Shown here in pieces: positions 9,800 to 17,296 of a DNA stretch of 64,000 nt. The stretch comes from Thalassotalea_H sp040779345 (GTDB lineage Bacteria > Pseudomonadota > Gammaproteobacteria > Enterobacterales > Alteromonadaceae). The position numbers and the translations under genes are program-made. The notes beneath the pieces are model-generated. The model worked only from the letters and a program-made list of their open reading frames with translations, was not told the DNA's origin and searched no databases. Each line of letters begins with the position of its first letter. Position 1 is the stretch's first letter. The stretch is taken from positions 1 to 64,000 of the forward strand of contig JBFONU010000014.1 in the NCBI GenBank assembly GCA_040779345.1, given 5' to 3'.

Positions 9800-9821
9800 C
9801 GCCAGTGATAAGTCACTGGCG
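9800..9821 (-). terminator. Terminator for dsbA, possibly bidirectional
   Basis: A 9-bp perfect stem (CGCCAGTGA / TCACTGGCG) with a 4-base loop. Read on the minus strand it is followed by seven T residues, which makes a strong intrinsic terminator for dsbA. On the plus strand it is followed only by CTTTAAG. Confidence 0.88.
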
Positions 9822-9838
9822 CTTTAAGTTAAACTCGC

Positions 9839-10474
9839 TTATTTAAGCTTAAGTAAATAAGCGATTAAATTTTTGTAGTCTTCAACAAAATTTTTCGGAT
9901 CAAGCTCTTTTGAGTTAATGGCATATTTACCATTAACAATAAACGTAGGTACGCTTTTCACATATTGACCTCGAGACATTTGGTCTTGAATTTTCTTATT
10001 ACGTTTTGCTTTGCTTACTAACGAAAAGCTTTTCATACCTTTATCAAATTGAGCACCGTCACCGCCAGCGGCAATAAATATTTTTCTTACATCGGCTTCA
10101 CTGGTTACTACTTCACGTTTAGTTTGTAAGTAGTTAAAAGCTTCAACATTAAATTGTTTAGCAATCCCCATTTTTTCAGCAACAACTAAGCCTTTACTTA
10201 ACAAAAATTGAATATCTGAAGATGCGGCGCCCATAAAATCAACATGAGTTTTCGTTAATTTAGTGCCTGCAGGTAAGCTTTTTTCGATTTCACCAATGTA
10301 AGCTTCAAAGCCTCGACAGGCGGGACAATAATAAGAAAAGTATTCACGTACTTCAGGCTTATTAGTGCCAGCACCAGGGATAACTTGATAATGCTTACCT
10401 TCTTCATATTTAGCGGCAGTCGCTAATAAAGGCATTAACGCAATAGTGAATAAAGCAATGAAAAGTTTTTTCAT
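9839..10474 (-). CDS. dsbA: Periplasmic thiol:disulfide oxidoreductase DsbA
   Basis: The 211-residue precursor has a cleavable signal peptide (about 1-20). The thioredoxin fold follows, with active site C50-P-A-C53 and the cis-proline loop SVPTF near 173-177. DsbA introduces disulfides into exported proteins and is re-oxidised by DsbB. The dipeptide between the cysteines is Pro-Ala rather than the Pro-His of E. coli DsbA, which may shift redox potential. The length matches DsbA. Confidence 0.93.
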   Translation of the reverse strand: MKKLFIALFTIALMPLLATAAKYEEGKHYQVIPGAGTNKPEVREYFSYYCPACRGFEAYIGEIEKSLPAGTKLTKTHVDFMGAASSDIQFLLSKGLVVAEKMGIAKQFNVEAFNYLQTKREVVTSEADVRKIFIAAGGDGAQFDKGMKSFSLVSKAKRNKKIQDQMSRGQYVKSVPTFIVNGKYAINSKELDPKNFVEDYKNLIAYLLKLK

Positions 10475-10707
10475 AAATAAATACTCTTGTTGATTGATAT
10501 AGATTCGAAATAGAAATATGGCTTGATAATATCACCTTATTTTTAATAAGTAACATGCTCAAGCATTTTTATTATTGCCTCAATAGACCTTAATGATCAC
10601 TGAACAGTTCACTACATATTGTAAAAAAATATTTTTACAGGGTGCAAGTTCTGTTTAATTGATTTGATTCTGCTACATTATGACTAATTAAAAAATAAGG
10701 AAATAAC

Positions 10708-11454
10708 ATGAGAAGTCACGAAATAGATTATGAAATTATCGGCCAAGCAATGCAGATGGTGGAGGTTGAACTTGACCAAGGTGAAACCGTTATTGCTGAA
10801 GCTGGCGCGATGAATTACATGGAAGATGGTATTGATTTTGAAGCAAAAATGGGAGATGGATCTAAAGTAGACCAAGGCTTTATGGGGAAACTGTTTTCTG
10901 CGGGCAAACGGATGATCACGGGCGAGTCTGTGTTTATGACACATTTTACTAGCCAAGCTTATGGTAAAAGAAAAGTCGCTTTTGCTGCGCCATTTCCGGG
11001 TTCTATCGTCCCAATTAACTTAGCTGAAATGGGCGGCAGTATTACTTGCCAAAAAGACTCATTTTTATGTGCCGCATTAGGCACCAAAGTCGACATTGCT
11101 TTTAACAAAAGACTTGGTAGTGGTTTTTTTGGTGGTGAAGGGTTTATTCTGCAGCATTTATCTGGCGATGGCATGGCGTTTGTACATGCTGGCGGTACGG
11201 TCATTGAAAAGCAACTAAATGGTGAAACGCTTCGTTTAGACACGGGGTGCTTAGTGGCATTTTCTGACGGCATTGATTACAGCATTGAAATGACCAAAGG
11301 CCTAAAAAGTATGTTTTTTGGGGGTGAAGGGCTTTTTATGGCCACACTAAGTGGTCATGGTAAAGTATGGATTCAAAGCTTACCTTTTTCGCGTTTGGCA
11401 GATCGTATTATTCAACATGCCCCTAAAATTGGGGGCAGTAATCAAGGTGAGTAA
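10708..11454 (+). CDS. TIGR00266 / AIM24 family protein
   Basis: The 248-residue protein is built of beta-strand repeats typical of the TIGR00266 (AIM24-like) family, with repeated FFGGEG segments near 140 and 205 and no signal peptide. The biochemical role of bacterial members is not established. AAGGAA lies 7 bases before the ATG. It is a single-gene unit, followed by an 8-bp hairpin. Confidence 0.85.
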   Translation: MRSHEIDYEIIGQAMQMVEVELDQGETVIAEAGAMNYMEDGIDFEAKMGDGSKVDQGFMGKLFSAGKRMITGESVFMTHFTSQAYGKRKVAFAAPFPGSIVPINLAEMGGSITCQKDSFLCAALGTKVDIAFNKRLGSGFFGGEGFILQHLSGDGMAFVHAGGTVIEKQLNGETLRLDTGCLVAFSDGIDYSIEMTKGLKSMFFGGEGLFMATLSGHGKVWIQSLPFSRLADRIIQHAPKIGGSNQGE

Positions 11455-11467
11455 TGGTTAAAAAGAA

Positions 11468-11494
11468 GACTAGATTCGTAAAAAGTATCTAGTC
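11468..11494 (+). terminator. Possible terminator hairpin
   Basis: A perfect 8-bp stem (GACTAGAT / ATCTAGTC) with an 11-base loop lies 13 bases after the TIGR00266 gene. There is no T tract, so intrinsic termination is uncertain. Confidence 0.4.
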
Positions 11495-11605
11495 ATCTGA
11501 TTAATATTAAGGGCGATAGCGTTCGTTATTGCTAATTTTCATTGTTTGATGATGTTAAATCACCTAACATTTATACTTCTGTTTTCTTTTGTATTACGTG
11601 TTTTT

Positions 11606-11815
11606 ATGAATACTAAAATTGATGACTCGCTTTGCCCCTTATGTCAATTGAATAACCAGTGTGGCGTTAATGATGCTGAGCCTTGTTGGTGTACAACCAC
11701 AGAGATAGCGTCTGAACTGTTGAAAAACATCCCTGTTCATCTTCGTAATAAGTCATGTATTTGTAAAAGCTGTGCCGATAAATTTAACCTAGAACACATT
11801 AAAGAAGTCAAATAA
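11606..11815 (+). CDS. Cysteine-rich CWC family protein
   Basis: A protein of about 69 residues with spaced Cys pairs (CPLC, CGVN, CWC, CICKSC) of the CWC type, probably a small metal-binding protein of unknown role. The start at 11606 is chosen because the homologous core begins just after it. An upstream in-frame ATG at 11546 would add 20 hydrophobic residues, and neither start has a clear ribosome site. Confidence 0.72.
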   Translation: MNTKIDDSLCPLCQLNNQCGVNDAEPCWCTTTEIASELLKNIPVHLRNKSCICKSCADKFNLEHIKEVK

Positions 11816-12012
11816 GTCTCTTACCGATAGTCGTTGATTCATCAGCCTGAATAACGCTATTTCGCTTTTTCCCATTGTCATTTATCGTCTTAGAAAGTGC
11901 CCCCTGAAAATATAAGGTGTGTATAAATGAATGTTAACTTGCTAGATTAATGTACAGGGAAGCTTTAGGTGTGAGTTCACGTAAAGCGTCAATTCATGTA
12001 GAAGGGACTGTG

Positions 12013-12486
12013 ATGCAATATTTTACCAAAAAAATCTTAATGATAACCTGTTTTTTTATCTCTCAAATAGTTGCCGCAGATGAGAGAAACAGTCATGTTC
12101 AGTTTTTAAATTCAGCTACTCATATAGAAAATAAATTACCTTTTTCAGAAGCGGTAAAAGTGGGTGACTTATTGTTTTTATCAGGGCAAATAGGCTTTGA
12201 TGCAAAAACCAAAAAACTGGTGGCTGGCGGAATAAAAAATGAATCGATTAAAGCCATGGAAAATATCAAAGCGACACTTGAAAATTTTGGCTACTCAATG
12301 AAAAACCTAGTCAAATGCACAGTGATGTTAGCTGATATTAAAGAGTGGGCGGCATTTAATAAAGAATATGTTAAGTTTTTTGAGCAACCGTTTCCAGCGA
12401 GAAGTGCCTTTGCTGCTAGTGGCTTAGCGCTTAATTCTCGTGTGGAAGTTGAGTGTATAGCCAGTGCTGGCGCTGATAATAATTAA
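12013..12486 (+). CDS. RidA/YjgF family protein with signal peptide
   Basis: From the ATG at 12013 (AGAAGGGA upstream) the protein has a clear signal peptide of about 22 residues (KKILMITCFFISQIVAA). A complete RidA fold of about 130 residues follows, with LFLSGQIGFD, the MENIKATLE helix and the substrate-binding Arg in FPARSAF. RidA proteins deaminate reactive enamine/imine intermediates in the cytosol; export to the periplasm would be a different setting. An alternative upstream start at 11950 would bury the signal peptide and lacks a ribosome site. Confidence 0.87.
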   Translation: MQYFTKKILMITCFFISQIVAADERNSHVQFLNSATHIENKLPFSEAVKVGDLLFLSGQIGFDAKTKKLVAGGIKNESIKAMENIKATLENFGYSMKNLVKCTVMLADIKEWAAFNKEYVKFFEQPFPARSAFAASGLALNSRVEVECIASAGADNN

Positions 12487-12496
12487 AGAGAATGAT

Positions 12497-13447
12497 ATGA
12501 ATACGAATAAGCTTTACCCAGAAATTACGCCATTTTGTCATGAGCTTTTAAGTGTTGGGGGCGGCCATCAATTATATGTAGAGCAGTGCGGTAACCCTAA
12601 AGGGCAGCCAGTATTGTTTATTCATGGCGGCCCAGGGGCTGGGTGCTCAACGAATGATCGTCGATTTTTTGATCCTGAAAAATATCACATTATTTTGTTT
12701 GATCAGCGAGGTTGTGGGCGTTCGTTGCCTTTTGGCAGTTTAGAAAATAATGAAACGACTTTCTTAGTTGATGATATTGAAAAGATTCGCCAACATTTAG
12801 CAATTAAACAATGGCATGTTTTTGGCGGCTCATGGGGCTCAACCTTGTCTTTAGTGTATGCTCAAACACATGCAAAGGTTGTTTCAAGTTTAGTGTTGCG
12901 CGGTATATTTTTAGGCCGCCCAGAAGATACACAGTGGACATTTGCTAGTGGTGGTGGCACTCGAATATTTGCCGATTACTGGCAAGAGTATCTTGATTGT
13001 TTACCTGATGGTGAAAATCAAACCAGTGTGAAAGCGGCATACGATATTATGATCGGCGATGATAAAGCTTTAGCCGAAAAAGTTGCTCAAGCTTGGGCGA
13101 AATGGGAGATCCGCTGTTGTACTTTAGAGCCTAATCAAGCATTTGTAGATGCACTAACGGGTGATGATAACTGTTGGACACTATCACGACATGAAGCACA
13201 CTATATGGTGAATAACTGCTTTTTAACTAATAATCAAATTTTGGCTAATTGCGATCGTATTAAAGACATTCCAACCATTATTGTTCATGGCCGTTATGAT
13301 ATTGTTTGCCCATTTGATAATGCTTGGCTACTTCATAAGCAGTTACCTCACTCAGAGCTGGTGATCAGTAAAACGGCAGGGCATGCCTCAATAGAGCCAG
13401 AAACTATGCATCACTTAATTTATGCAACAAATAAAATGTTAAGTTGA
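12497..13447 (+). CDS. pip: Proline iminopeptidase (S33)
   Basis: The 316-residue alpha/beta hydrolase has oxyanion motif HGGPGAGCS and nucleophile Ser112 in GGSWGS. The acid is the Asp in GRYDIVCP and the base is the His in AGHASIEP, as in proline iminopeptidases that release N-terminal Pro from peptides in the cytosol. The ATG at 12497 is preceded by AAAGAGA; an upstream start at 12464 overlaps the RidA gene. It lies 10 bases after RidA and is probably co-transcribed, then terminated by a strong hairpin. Confidence 0.93.
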   Translation: MNTNKLYPEITPFCHELLSVGGGHQLYVEQCGNPKGQPVLFIHGGPGAGCSTNDRRFFDPEKYHIILFDQRGCGRSLPFGSLENNETTFLVDDIEKIRQHLAIKQWHVFGGSWGSTLSLVYAQTHAKVVSSLVLRGIFLGRPEDTQWTFASGGGTRIFADYWQEYLDCLPDGENQTSVKAAYDIMIGDDKALAEKVAQAWAKWEIRCCTLEPNQAFVDALTGDDNCWTLSRHEAHYMVNNCFLTNNQILANCDRIKDIPTIIVHGRYDIVCPFDNAWLLHKQLPHSELVISKTAGHASIEPETMHHLIYATNKMLS

Positions 13448-13479
13448 TCTGAATTCTTATTGAGTTAGCTATGCCTTAG

Positions 13480-13523
13480 AAGACGCCATAGAATAAGCAA
13501 CAGGTATTCATGGCGTCTTTTTT
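13480..13523 (+). terminator. Rho-independent terminator after pip
   Basis: A 10-bp stem (AAGACGCCAT / ATGGCGTCTT) is extended by an inner GAATA/TATTC pairing and runs directly into six T residues. Confidence 0.9.
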
Positions 13524-13581
13524 GTCTAGATTATAGATAACACAAGAATATGCTTGTTCTCTTTTTTTTCCGCTTATATTT

Positions 13582-13648
13582 ACCGCTCATCATTTTTTTT
13601 AACCAGTCATCATATTTCGCCGGTTCACTTTTTTTTGCCTAGTACTAT
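13582..13648 (+). promoter_or_regulatory. BtsR-like LytTR operator and promoter of the first CPBP unit
   Basis: Two direct repeats, ACCGCTCATCAT at 13582 and ACCAGTCATCAT at 13602, are exactly 20 bp apart. A -10-like TACTAT at 13643-13648 starts 41 bp after the start of the second repeat, and the -35 region is poor. The same arrangement recurs before 16140. The 8-base core fits the ACC(G/A)CT(C/T)A half-sites known for E. coli BtsR, with a 12- rather than 13-bp spacer. A further partial half-site TCCGCTTA lies at 13569. Confidence 0.72.
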
Positions 13649-13696
13649 TCACATGATTGAACTATTGAAATTAAGTAACGTTAAAGGAATTCAGTT

Positions 13697-14632
13697 ATGA
13701 CGAGTATTACTGCAAGCACACTAAAAGATGATAAACAGCGCCACAAAGTAACACAGAATAAACAAGCCACAATCAAAAAGGGTTGGGTAAGAGCGATTGT
13801 TGGCGTTATTGTTATTAGTCTTTTTTCAGGACTTGGAGTCGTTCCTTTAATTCTCACAGGTACGTTAACGCTTGAAATGACTCAAATGTCGGCCAGTGGC
13901 TTATTCAATGCTGTTGGTGTTAACACTTTTTGTGCAATTATGTTTTTTCAGTTGATAGCAGTCCTGCTATTTATCTATGTTTTTAGAATATACGTCGATA
14001 AAGAGTCATTAAAATCACTTGGCTTTGAATTCGCTAATGTGCAGTCAGACTTGTTTAAGGGACTAGTGTGGGGGGCTTTGTTAATTTCTGTTGGTTTCCT
14101 TCTGCTTTATTTTACCGGTTTTTTAGCCATTGTAGGCATTGATATTGCTGCTATTGAATGGTTGAGTTACCTTGCCTTTTTTATGATTGTTGCGCTTAAT
14201 GAGGAAATTTTAGTACGGGGTTATGTACTAACGAACTTAATGGCATCTATGAACAAGTATTGGGCATTGCTTGTTTCAGCCTTGATATTTTCTTTTATGC
14301 ATTTAGGTAATGATAATACCTCTTTGATATCAACTGTTAACCTGTTCTTAGCGGGGATTATGTTGGGTATTTACACGATACATAAAGGTAATTTATGGTT
14401 TCCAATCGGCATGCATTTTACTTGGAATTTCGTTCAAGGCCCTATTTTAGGTTTTGAAGTCAGTGGCACTAAAATGGAGAGTGTTATTCATCAAGAAGTC
14501 ATGGGTAATCCGTTCATTACTGGCGGGGAGTTTGGCTTTGAAGGTTCGTTATTGTTAACCGTTATGATGGTTTTATCAACAGTCTATCTTCATAATAAAT
14601 ATAAAAAAAATGTCAATAGTACGGAGGGATAA
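13697..14632 (+). CDS. CPBP-family intramembrane metalloprotease (first copy)
   Basis: The 311-residue polytopic protein has the three CPBP/Abi motifs: E169-E170-x3-R174, H202 in FSFMH, and H240-x3-N244 in MHFTWNF. Related enzymes cleave substrates within the membrane (Rce1-like prenyl processing, or peptide and bacteriocin-immunity roles in Gram-positives). About eight hydrophobic segments are visible. AAAGGA precedes the ATG. The gene follows the LytTR-type repeats and is followed one base later by a 67-residue membrane protein and then a LytS-type kinase. Its substrate is unknown. Confidence 0.88.
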   Translation: MTSITASTLKDDKQRHKVTQNKQATIKKGWVRAIVGVIVISLFSGLGVVPLILTGTLTLEMTQMSASGLFNAVGVNTFCAIMFFQLIAVLLFIYVFRIYVDKESLKSLGFEFANVQSDLFKGLVWGALLISVGFLLLYFTGFLAIVGIDIAAIEWLSYLAFFMIVALNEEILVRGYVLTNLMASMNKYWALLVSALIFSFMHLGNDNTSLISTVNLFLAGIMLGIYTIHKGNLWFPIGMHFTWNFVQGPILGFEVSGTKMESVIHQEVMGNPFITGGEFGFEGSLLLTVMMVLSTVYLHNKYKKNVNSTEG

Positions 14633-14633
14633 C

Positions 14634-14837
14634 ATGAGACAGTTATTGTCATTTCTTCCTCCATTCTCTTGGGTGCTCTTATTTTTCGTGTTGGTATGTA
14701 GCGTGTCATATTTATATGTAAATAATAAACACATAGGCAAAATGGCAATGGCTATTTTTGTGGCTTTAGTGTTAATTGGGGGCTGGTCATATGGTATGAA
14801 AGCCGCTCAAACAAGCTCAAATATACAAGTAAAGTGA
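14634..14837 (+). CDS. Small two-helix membrane protein
   Basis: A protein of 67 residues with two hydrophobic helices (about 12-32 and 41-58) and a short polar tail. The start at 14634 has GGAGGG upstream and begins one base after the CPBP stop, so the two are translated together. I do not recognise the family. It may be an accessory or substrate of the CPBP protease; this is inference from context. Confidence 0.7.
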   Translation: MRQLLSFLPPFSWVLLFFVLVCSVSYLYVNNKHIGKMAMAIFVALVLIGGWSYGMKAAQTSSNIQVK

Positions 14838-14985
14838 ATAATATCAGCGCTAATTAATCGTAATTTTTAGAAAAATAAGAGAGTGTGCAAATGAACTTTT
14901 TTAGATGAAAAAAACTTTAGATTACAGATGATTATTACTATGATAGCATCAAAGCAGGCCAATATATTCACATAAAATTTACATA

Positions 14986-15996
14986 ATGAAAGCCAACATT
15001 AGTTATTACTCTTTACAAATAATAGGGAACGTTCTTTTTTGGGGGTGGGTTTCTCTTATGGGAATTACCGGTCATGAGGGTGACGTTGATCTTGGATCAG
15101 AAATTATTTTGTTTCTTATAAGCGTTTGTATTAGCATTTTAGCGACACATTTCATTTTACGTGCCTACCTTAAAAAACACCTACCAGAAAGCCAAACGTC
15201 GAAAAAAATATATGCATTAGCAATTCTCTATGCAGCGATAATTGCGACGCTGTTGAATTTTCTTTGGTGGCTTGGTTTTGGTGAGCCAGAAAAAGGCTAT
15301 TCAATTTCAAAAGCATTAATTTTAATAGCAGTAAACATCGCGATATTTTCTATTTGGAGTGGACTCTATATTGCGGTAACTTCGATTACTGAACGTTTCA
15401 GATTGCGCAAACAATTACGTGAGCAAGAATTGGCAAGTTTGATGAATCAAATTAATCCTCATTTTTTATTCAACTCACTTAATACCATCCGTGGGATGAT
15501 TTATGAAGATAAAGAAAAGTCAGCTGAATTAGTGACTAAGCTTTCAACATTGTTTCGTTATAATTTGTCTACGGATACCAAGGCGCACACCAGTTTAGGA
15601 GCAGAGCTAGAAGTTTGTCAGCATTATTTAGCCATTGAAGATATTCGCTTAGGAGAACGACTCAACGTCAGCATCAATATTTCACCTGAAAGTAAAAATG
15701 CCAAAATCCCTACGATGGGTTTATTAACCCTAATTGAAAATGCCATTAAACATGGTATAGCGCATTTACAAAAAGGCGGTACAGTAACGCTTAATAGTCG
15801 AATAGAAAACAACATGCTGATGATTGAAGTGATTAATCCCTTTAATGAAGCGTTGGTGAAGTCAGGCACACAAGTCGGCTTAAAGAACCTACAGCAACGT
15901 ATAGCATTAATCTTTGGTCATAGTGGCAAAATGAGTCAAACCATTACAGACTCTACTTTCACGGCATCTTTAGCGTTACCCTTTGAGCCTGTTTAA
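14986..15996 (+). CDS. LytS-type sensor histidine kinase (first copy)
   Basis: The 336-residue protein has four hydrophobic segments in the first 135 residues. A LytS/YehU-type kinase domain follows, with phosphoacceptor His159 in NQINPHFLFNSLN and a GHKL ATPase region with ENAIKHGI and VGLKNL. It lacks a GAF or 5TM-Lyt domain. The kinase half is closely similar to the one at 17297, whereas the membrane halves are unlike. No regulator gene follows directly, so the LytTR regulator at 18351 probably serves both. Little ribosome-site sequence precedes the ATG. Confidence 0.9.
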   Translation: MKANISYYSLQIIGNVLFWGWVSLMGITGHEGDVDLGSEIILFLISVCISILATHFILRAYLKKHLPESQTSKKIYALAILYAAIIATLLNFLWWLGFGEPEKGYSISKALILIAVNIAIFSIWSGLYIAVTSITERFRLRKQLREQELASLMNQINPHFLFNSLNTIRGMIYEDKEKSAELVTKLSTLFRYNLSTDTKAHTSLGAELEVCQHYLAIEDIRLGERLNVSINISPESKNAKIPTMGLLTLIENAIKHGIAHLQKGGTVTLNSRIENNMLMIEVINPFNEALVKSGTQVGLKNLQQRIALIFGHSGKMSQTITDSTFTASLALPFEPV

Positions 15997-16017
15997 TACG
16001 TTATTGAAGATAATTAT

Positions 16018-16084
16018 ACCATTCATCATTTTTTCTGACCGCTTATCACTTTTTAGCTTATAAAGGGAATTTTCAACCTATTAT
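16018..16084 (+). promoter_or_regulatory. BtsR-like LytTR operator and promoter of the second CPBP unit
   Basis: Direct repeats ACCATTCATCAT at 16018 and ACCGCTTATCAC at 16038 are 20 bp apart. A -10-like TATTAT at 16079-16084 is again exactly 41 bp after the start of the second repeat. This matches the promoter before 13697 base for base in spacing, which argues that one regulator controls both units. Confidence 0.72.
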
Positions 16085-16139
16085 TGTTCTTACTTAATCA
16101 GCACACAGTAAAATTAGTAACATTTTAAAGGACTGAAAA

Positions 16140-16343
16140 ATGACTACGATGAACGTAACGACATTAAAAATGATAATTGCAGCAGCAGGAGCGTTATCGT
16201 TTATAACACTTTTTGCAGCAACCAGTCAGTATCAAGAAATAACACTTAAGGTGTGTGAAAGCGCATATGTTATTGAAGACGTTAAGACAGTTCAGCCTAG
16301 TTGTTCAGCTTCTCGTCGATTACCATTTGATATTAATGGATAA
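16140..16343 (+). CDS. Small exported or membrane-anchored protein
   Basis: A protein of 67 residues with an N-terminal hydrophobic helix (about 9-27) ending in a signal-peptidase-like AAT, then a 40-residue tail with two cysteines. AAAGGA precedes the ATG. It is the first gene after the second LytTR-type promoter. I do not recognise it. It could be a secreted peptide, a sensor accessory or a CPBP substrate. Confidence 0.65.
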   Translation: MTTMNVTTLKMIIAAAGALSFITLFAATSQYQEITLKVCESAYVIEDVKTVQPSCSASRRLPFDING

Positions 16344-16348
16344 GACTG

Positions 16349-16399
16349 ATGCCTATTATTCTTTTAATTATCTTACTGATTATCTCTCTGTCGTTTTAA
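16349..16399 (+). CDS. 16-residue hydrophobic micropeptide ORF
   Basis: The ORF reads MPIILLIILLIISLSF and lies 5 bases after the 67-residue gene and 24 bases before the CPBP gene. A GGATAAG lies just upstream. Its composition is almost wholly hydrophobic, as in short pheromone precursors or membrane micropeptides. Such short ORFs also arise by chance in AT-rich DNA, so its reality is uncertain. Confidence 0.35.
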   Translation: MPIILLIILLIISLSF

Positions 16400-16423
16400 A
16401 TATCATTTACAAGGAGTAGCAAA

Positions 16424-17200
16424 ATGTCTTCAACTATTAAAATACCAGACAACGAAGTAAATAAACCATGGAGTGCAAAAGCGACACTAGGTTTAACCTG
16501 CTTACTTTTAGCATTGTATTTTATTATCTCTATGATCTCAGTTGGCGTTGGCGCTGGAATTGAGGCTTCATTATCGGCAACCTCGCCAGAAAATGCACAA
16601 GCTGTTGGCTCTCAGGCTGCTGAAAGGCTTGTACTCGATGGTGATTTTAATTCGATTAACTATTTATTGACGGCTTTATGTTTATCACCTTTGATTTTTT
16701 ATATGGCAGGTCGACGAAAAATAACCACGGCCGCAGCCTACCTGGGTTTTGATCGGCTCCCAAGTAAAAAGCATTTTATTCATTTTAATTTCGCAATTAT
16801 TGGTTACTTTATATTTTCATATTTTGCTTCTGATGCCTTAGGCATTGAAATGCCACAAAGTATGATCGAGTTATACAATACTACCGATTACATGTTTTTG
16901 TTATTTATTGTCGTTGTGGTTGCCGCGCCACTCTTTGAAGAGCTTATCTTCCGTGGTTTTATGTTTAAAGGGTTACAGCACTCACCTTTAGGTATTACAG
17001 GTACTATTATTATCACCAGTGTCTTATTTACTTTGATACATGCAGGCCAATATGATGTATTTATTCTGGCAGTGTTATTTCCATTAGCGGTAATTTTAGG
17101 TTTATCTCGCTATAAAAGTGGCGGTATCTATTTGCCGATTTACTTACATTTTGTTAATAATTTGTACTCATCAATCGAAATGTATTTAGCTATGTCTTAA
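16424..17200 (+). CDS. CPBP-family intramembrane metalloprotease (second copy)
   Basis: The 258-residue polytopic protein has CPBP motifs E172-E173-x3-R177 (FEELIFRGF), H206 in TLIHAGQ and H242 with N245/N246 (LHFVNN). A very strong AAGGAG precedes the ATG. It is only distantly similar to the CPBP protein at 13697, so the two are not a simple recent duplication even though the neighbouring kinases are close paralogues. The downstream kinase is separated by a stem-loop. The substrate is unknown. Confidence 0.88.
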   Translation: MSSTIKIPDNEVNKPWSAKATLGLTCLLLALYFIISMISVGVGAGIEASLSATSPENAQAVGSQAAERLVLDGDFNSINYLLTALCLSPLIFYMAGRRKITTAAAYLGFDRLPSKKHFIHFNFAIIGYFIFSYFASDALGIEMPQSMIELYNTTDYMFLLFIVVVVAAPLFEELIFRGFMFKGLQHSPLGITGTIIITSVLFTLIHAGQYDVFILAVLFPLAVILGLSRYKSGGIYLPIYLHFVNNLYSSIEMYLAMS

Positions 17201-17224
17201 AATAATTGAATGCTTTTATCTATC

Positions 17225-17266
17225 AATAATTCAGGTGGTCGGTATATACTAACCTCCTGAATTATT
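17225..17266 (+). terminator. Stem-loop between second CPBP gene and second kinase
   Basis: A perfect 11-bp inverted repeat (AATAATTCAGG / CCTGAATTATT) encloses a 20-base loop with a further GGT/ACC pairing. There is no long T tract. It may attenuate or process the transcript and so set the protease-to-kinase ratio. Confidence 0.5.
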
Positions 17267-17296
17267 ATCTAAAAAATCACTAACCAAGCGACTGTA

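Noticed and set aside
10620..10639. TGTAAAAA/TTTTTACA palindrome upstream of the TIGR00266 gene
   Set aside because: It is low-complexity AT sequence; such symmetry is expected by chance here and no partner site is seen.
11546..11605. Signal peptide on the CWC protein
   Set aside because: The 20 hydrophobic residues would need an upstream ATG lacking a ribosome site, and CWC proteins are cytosolic and short.
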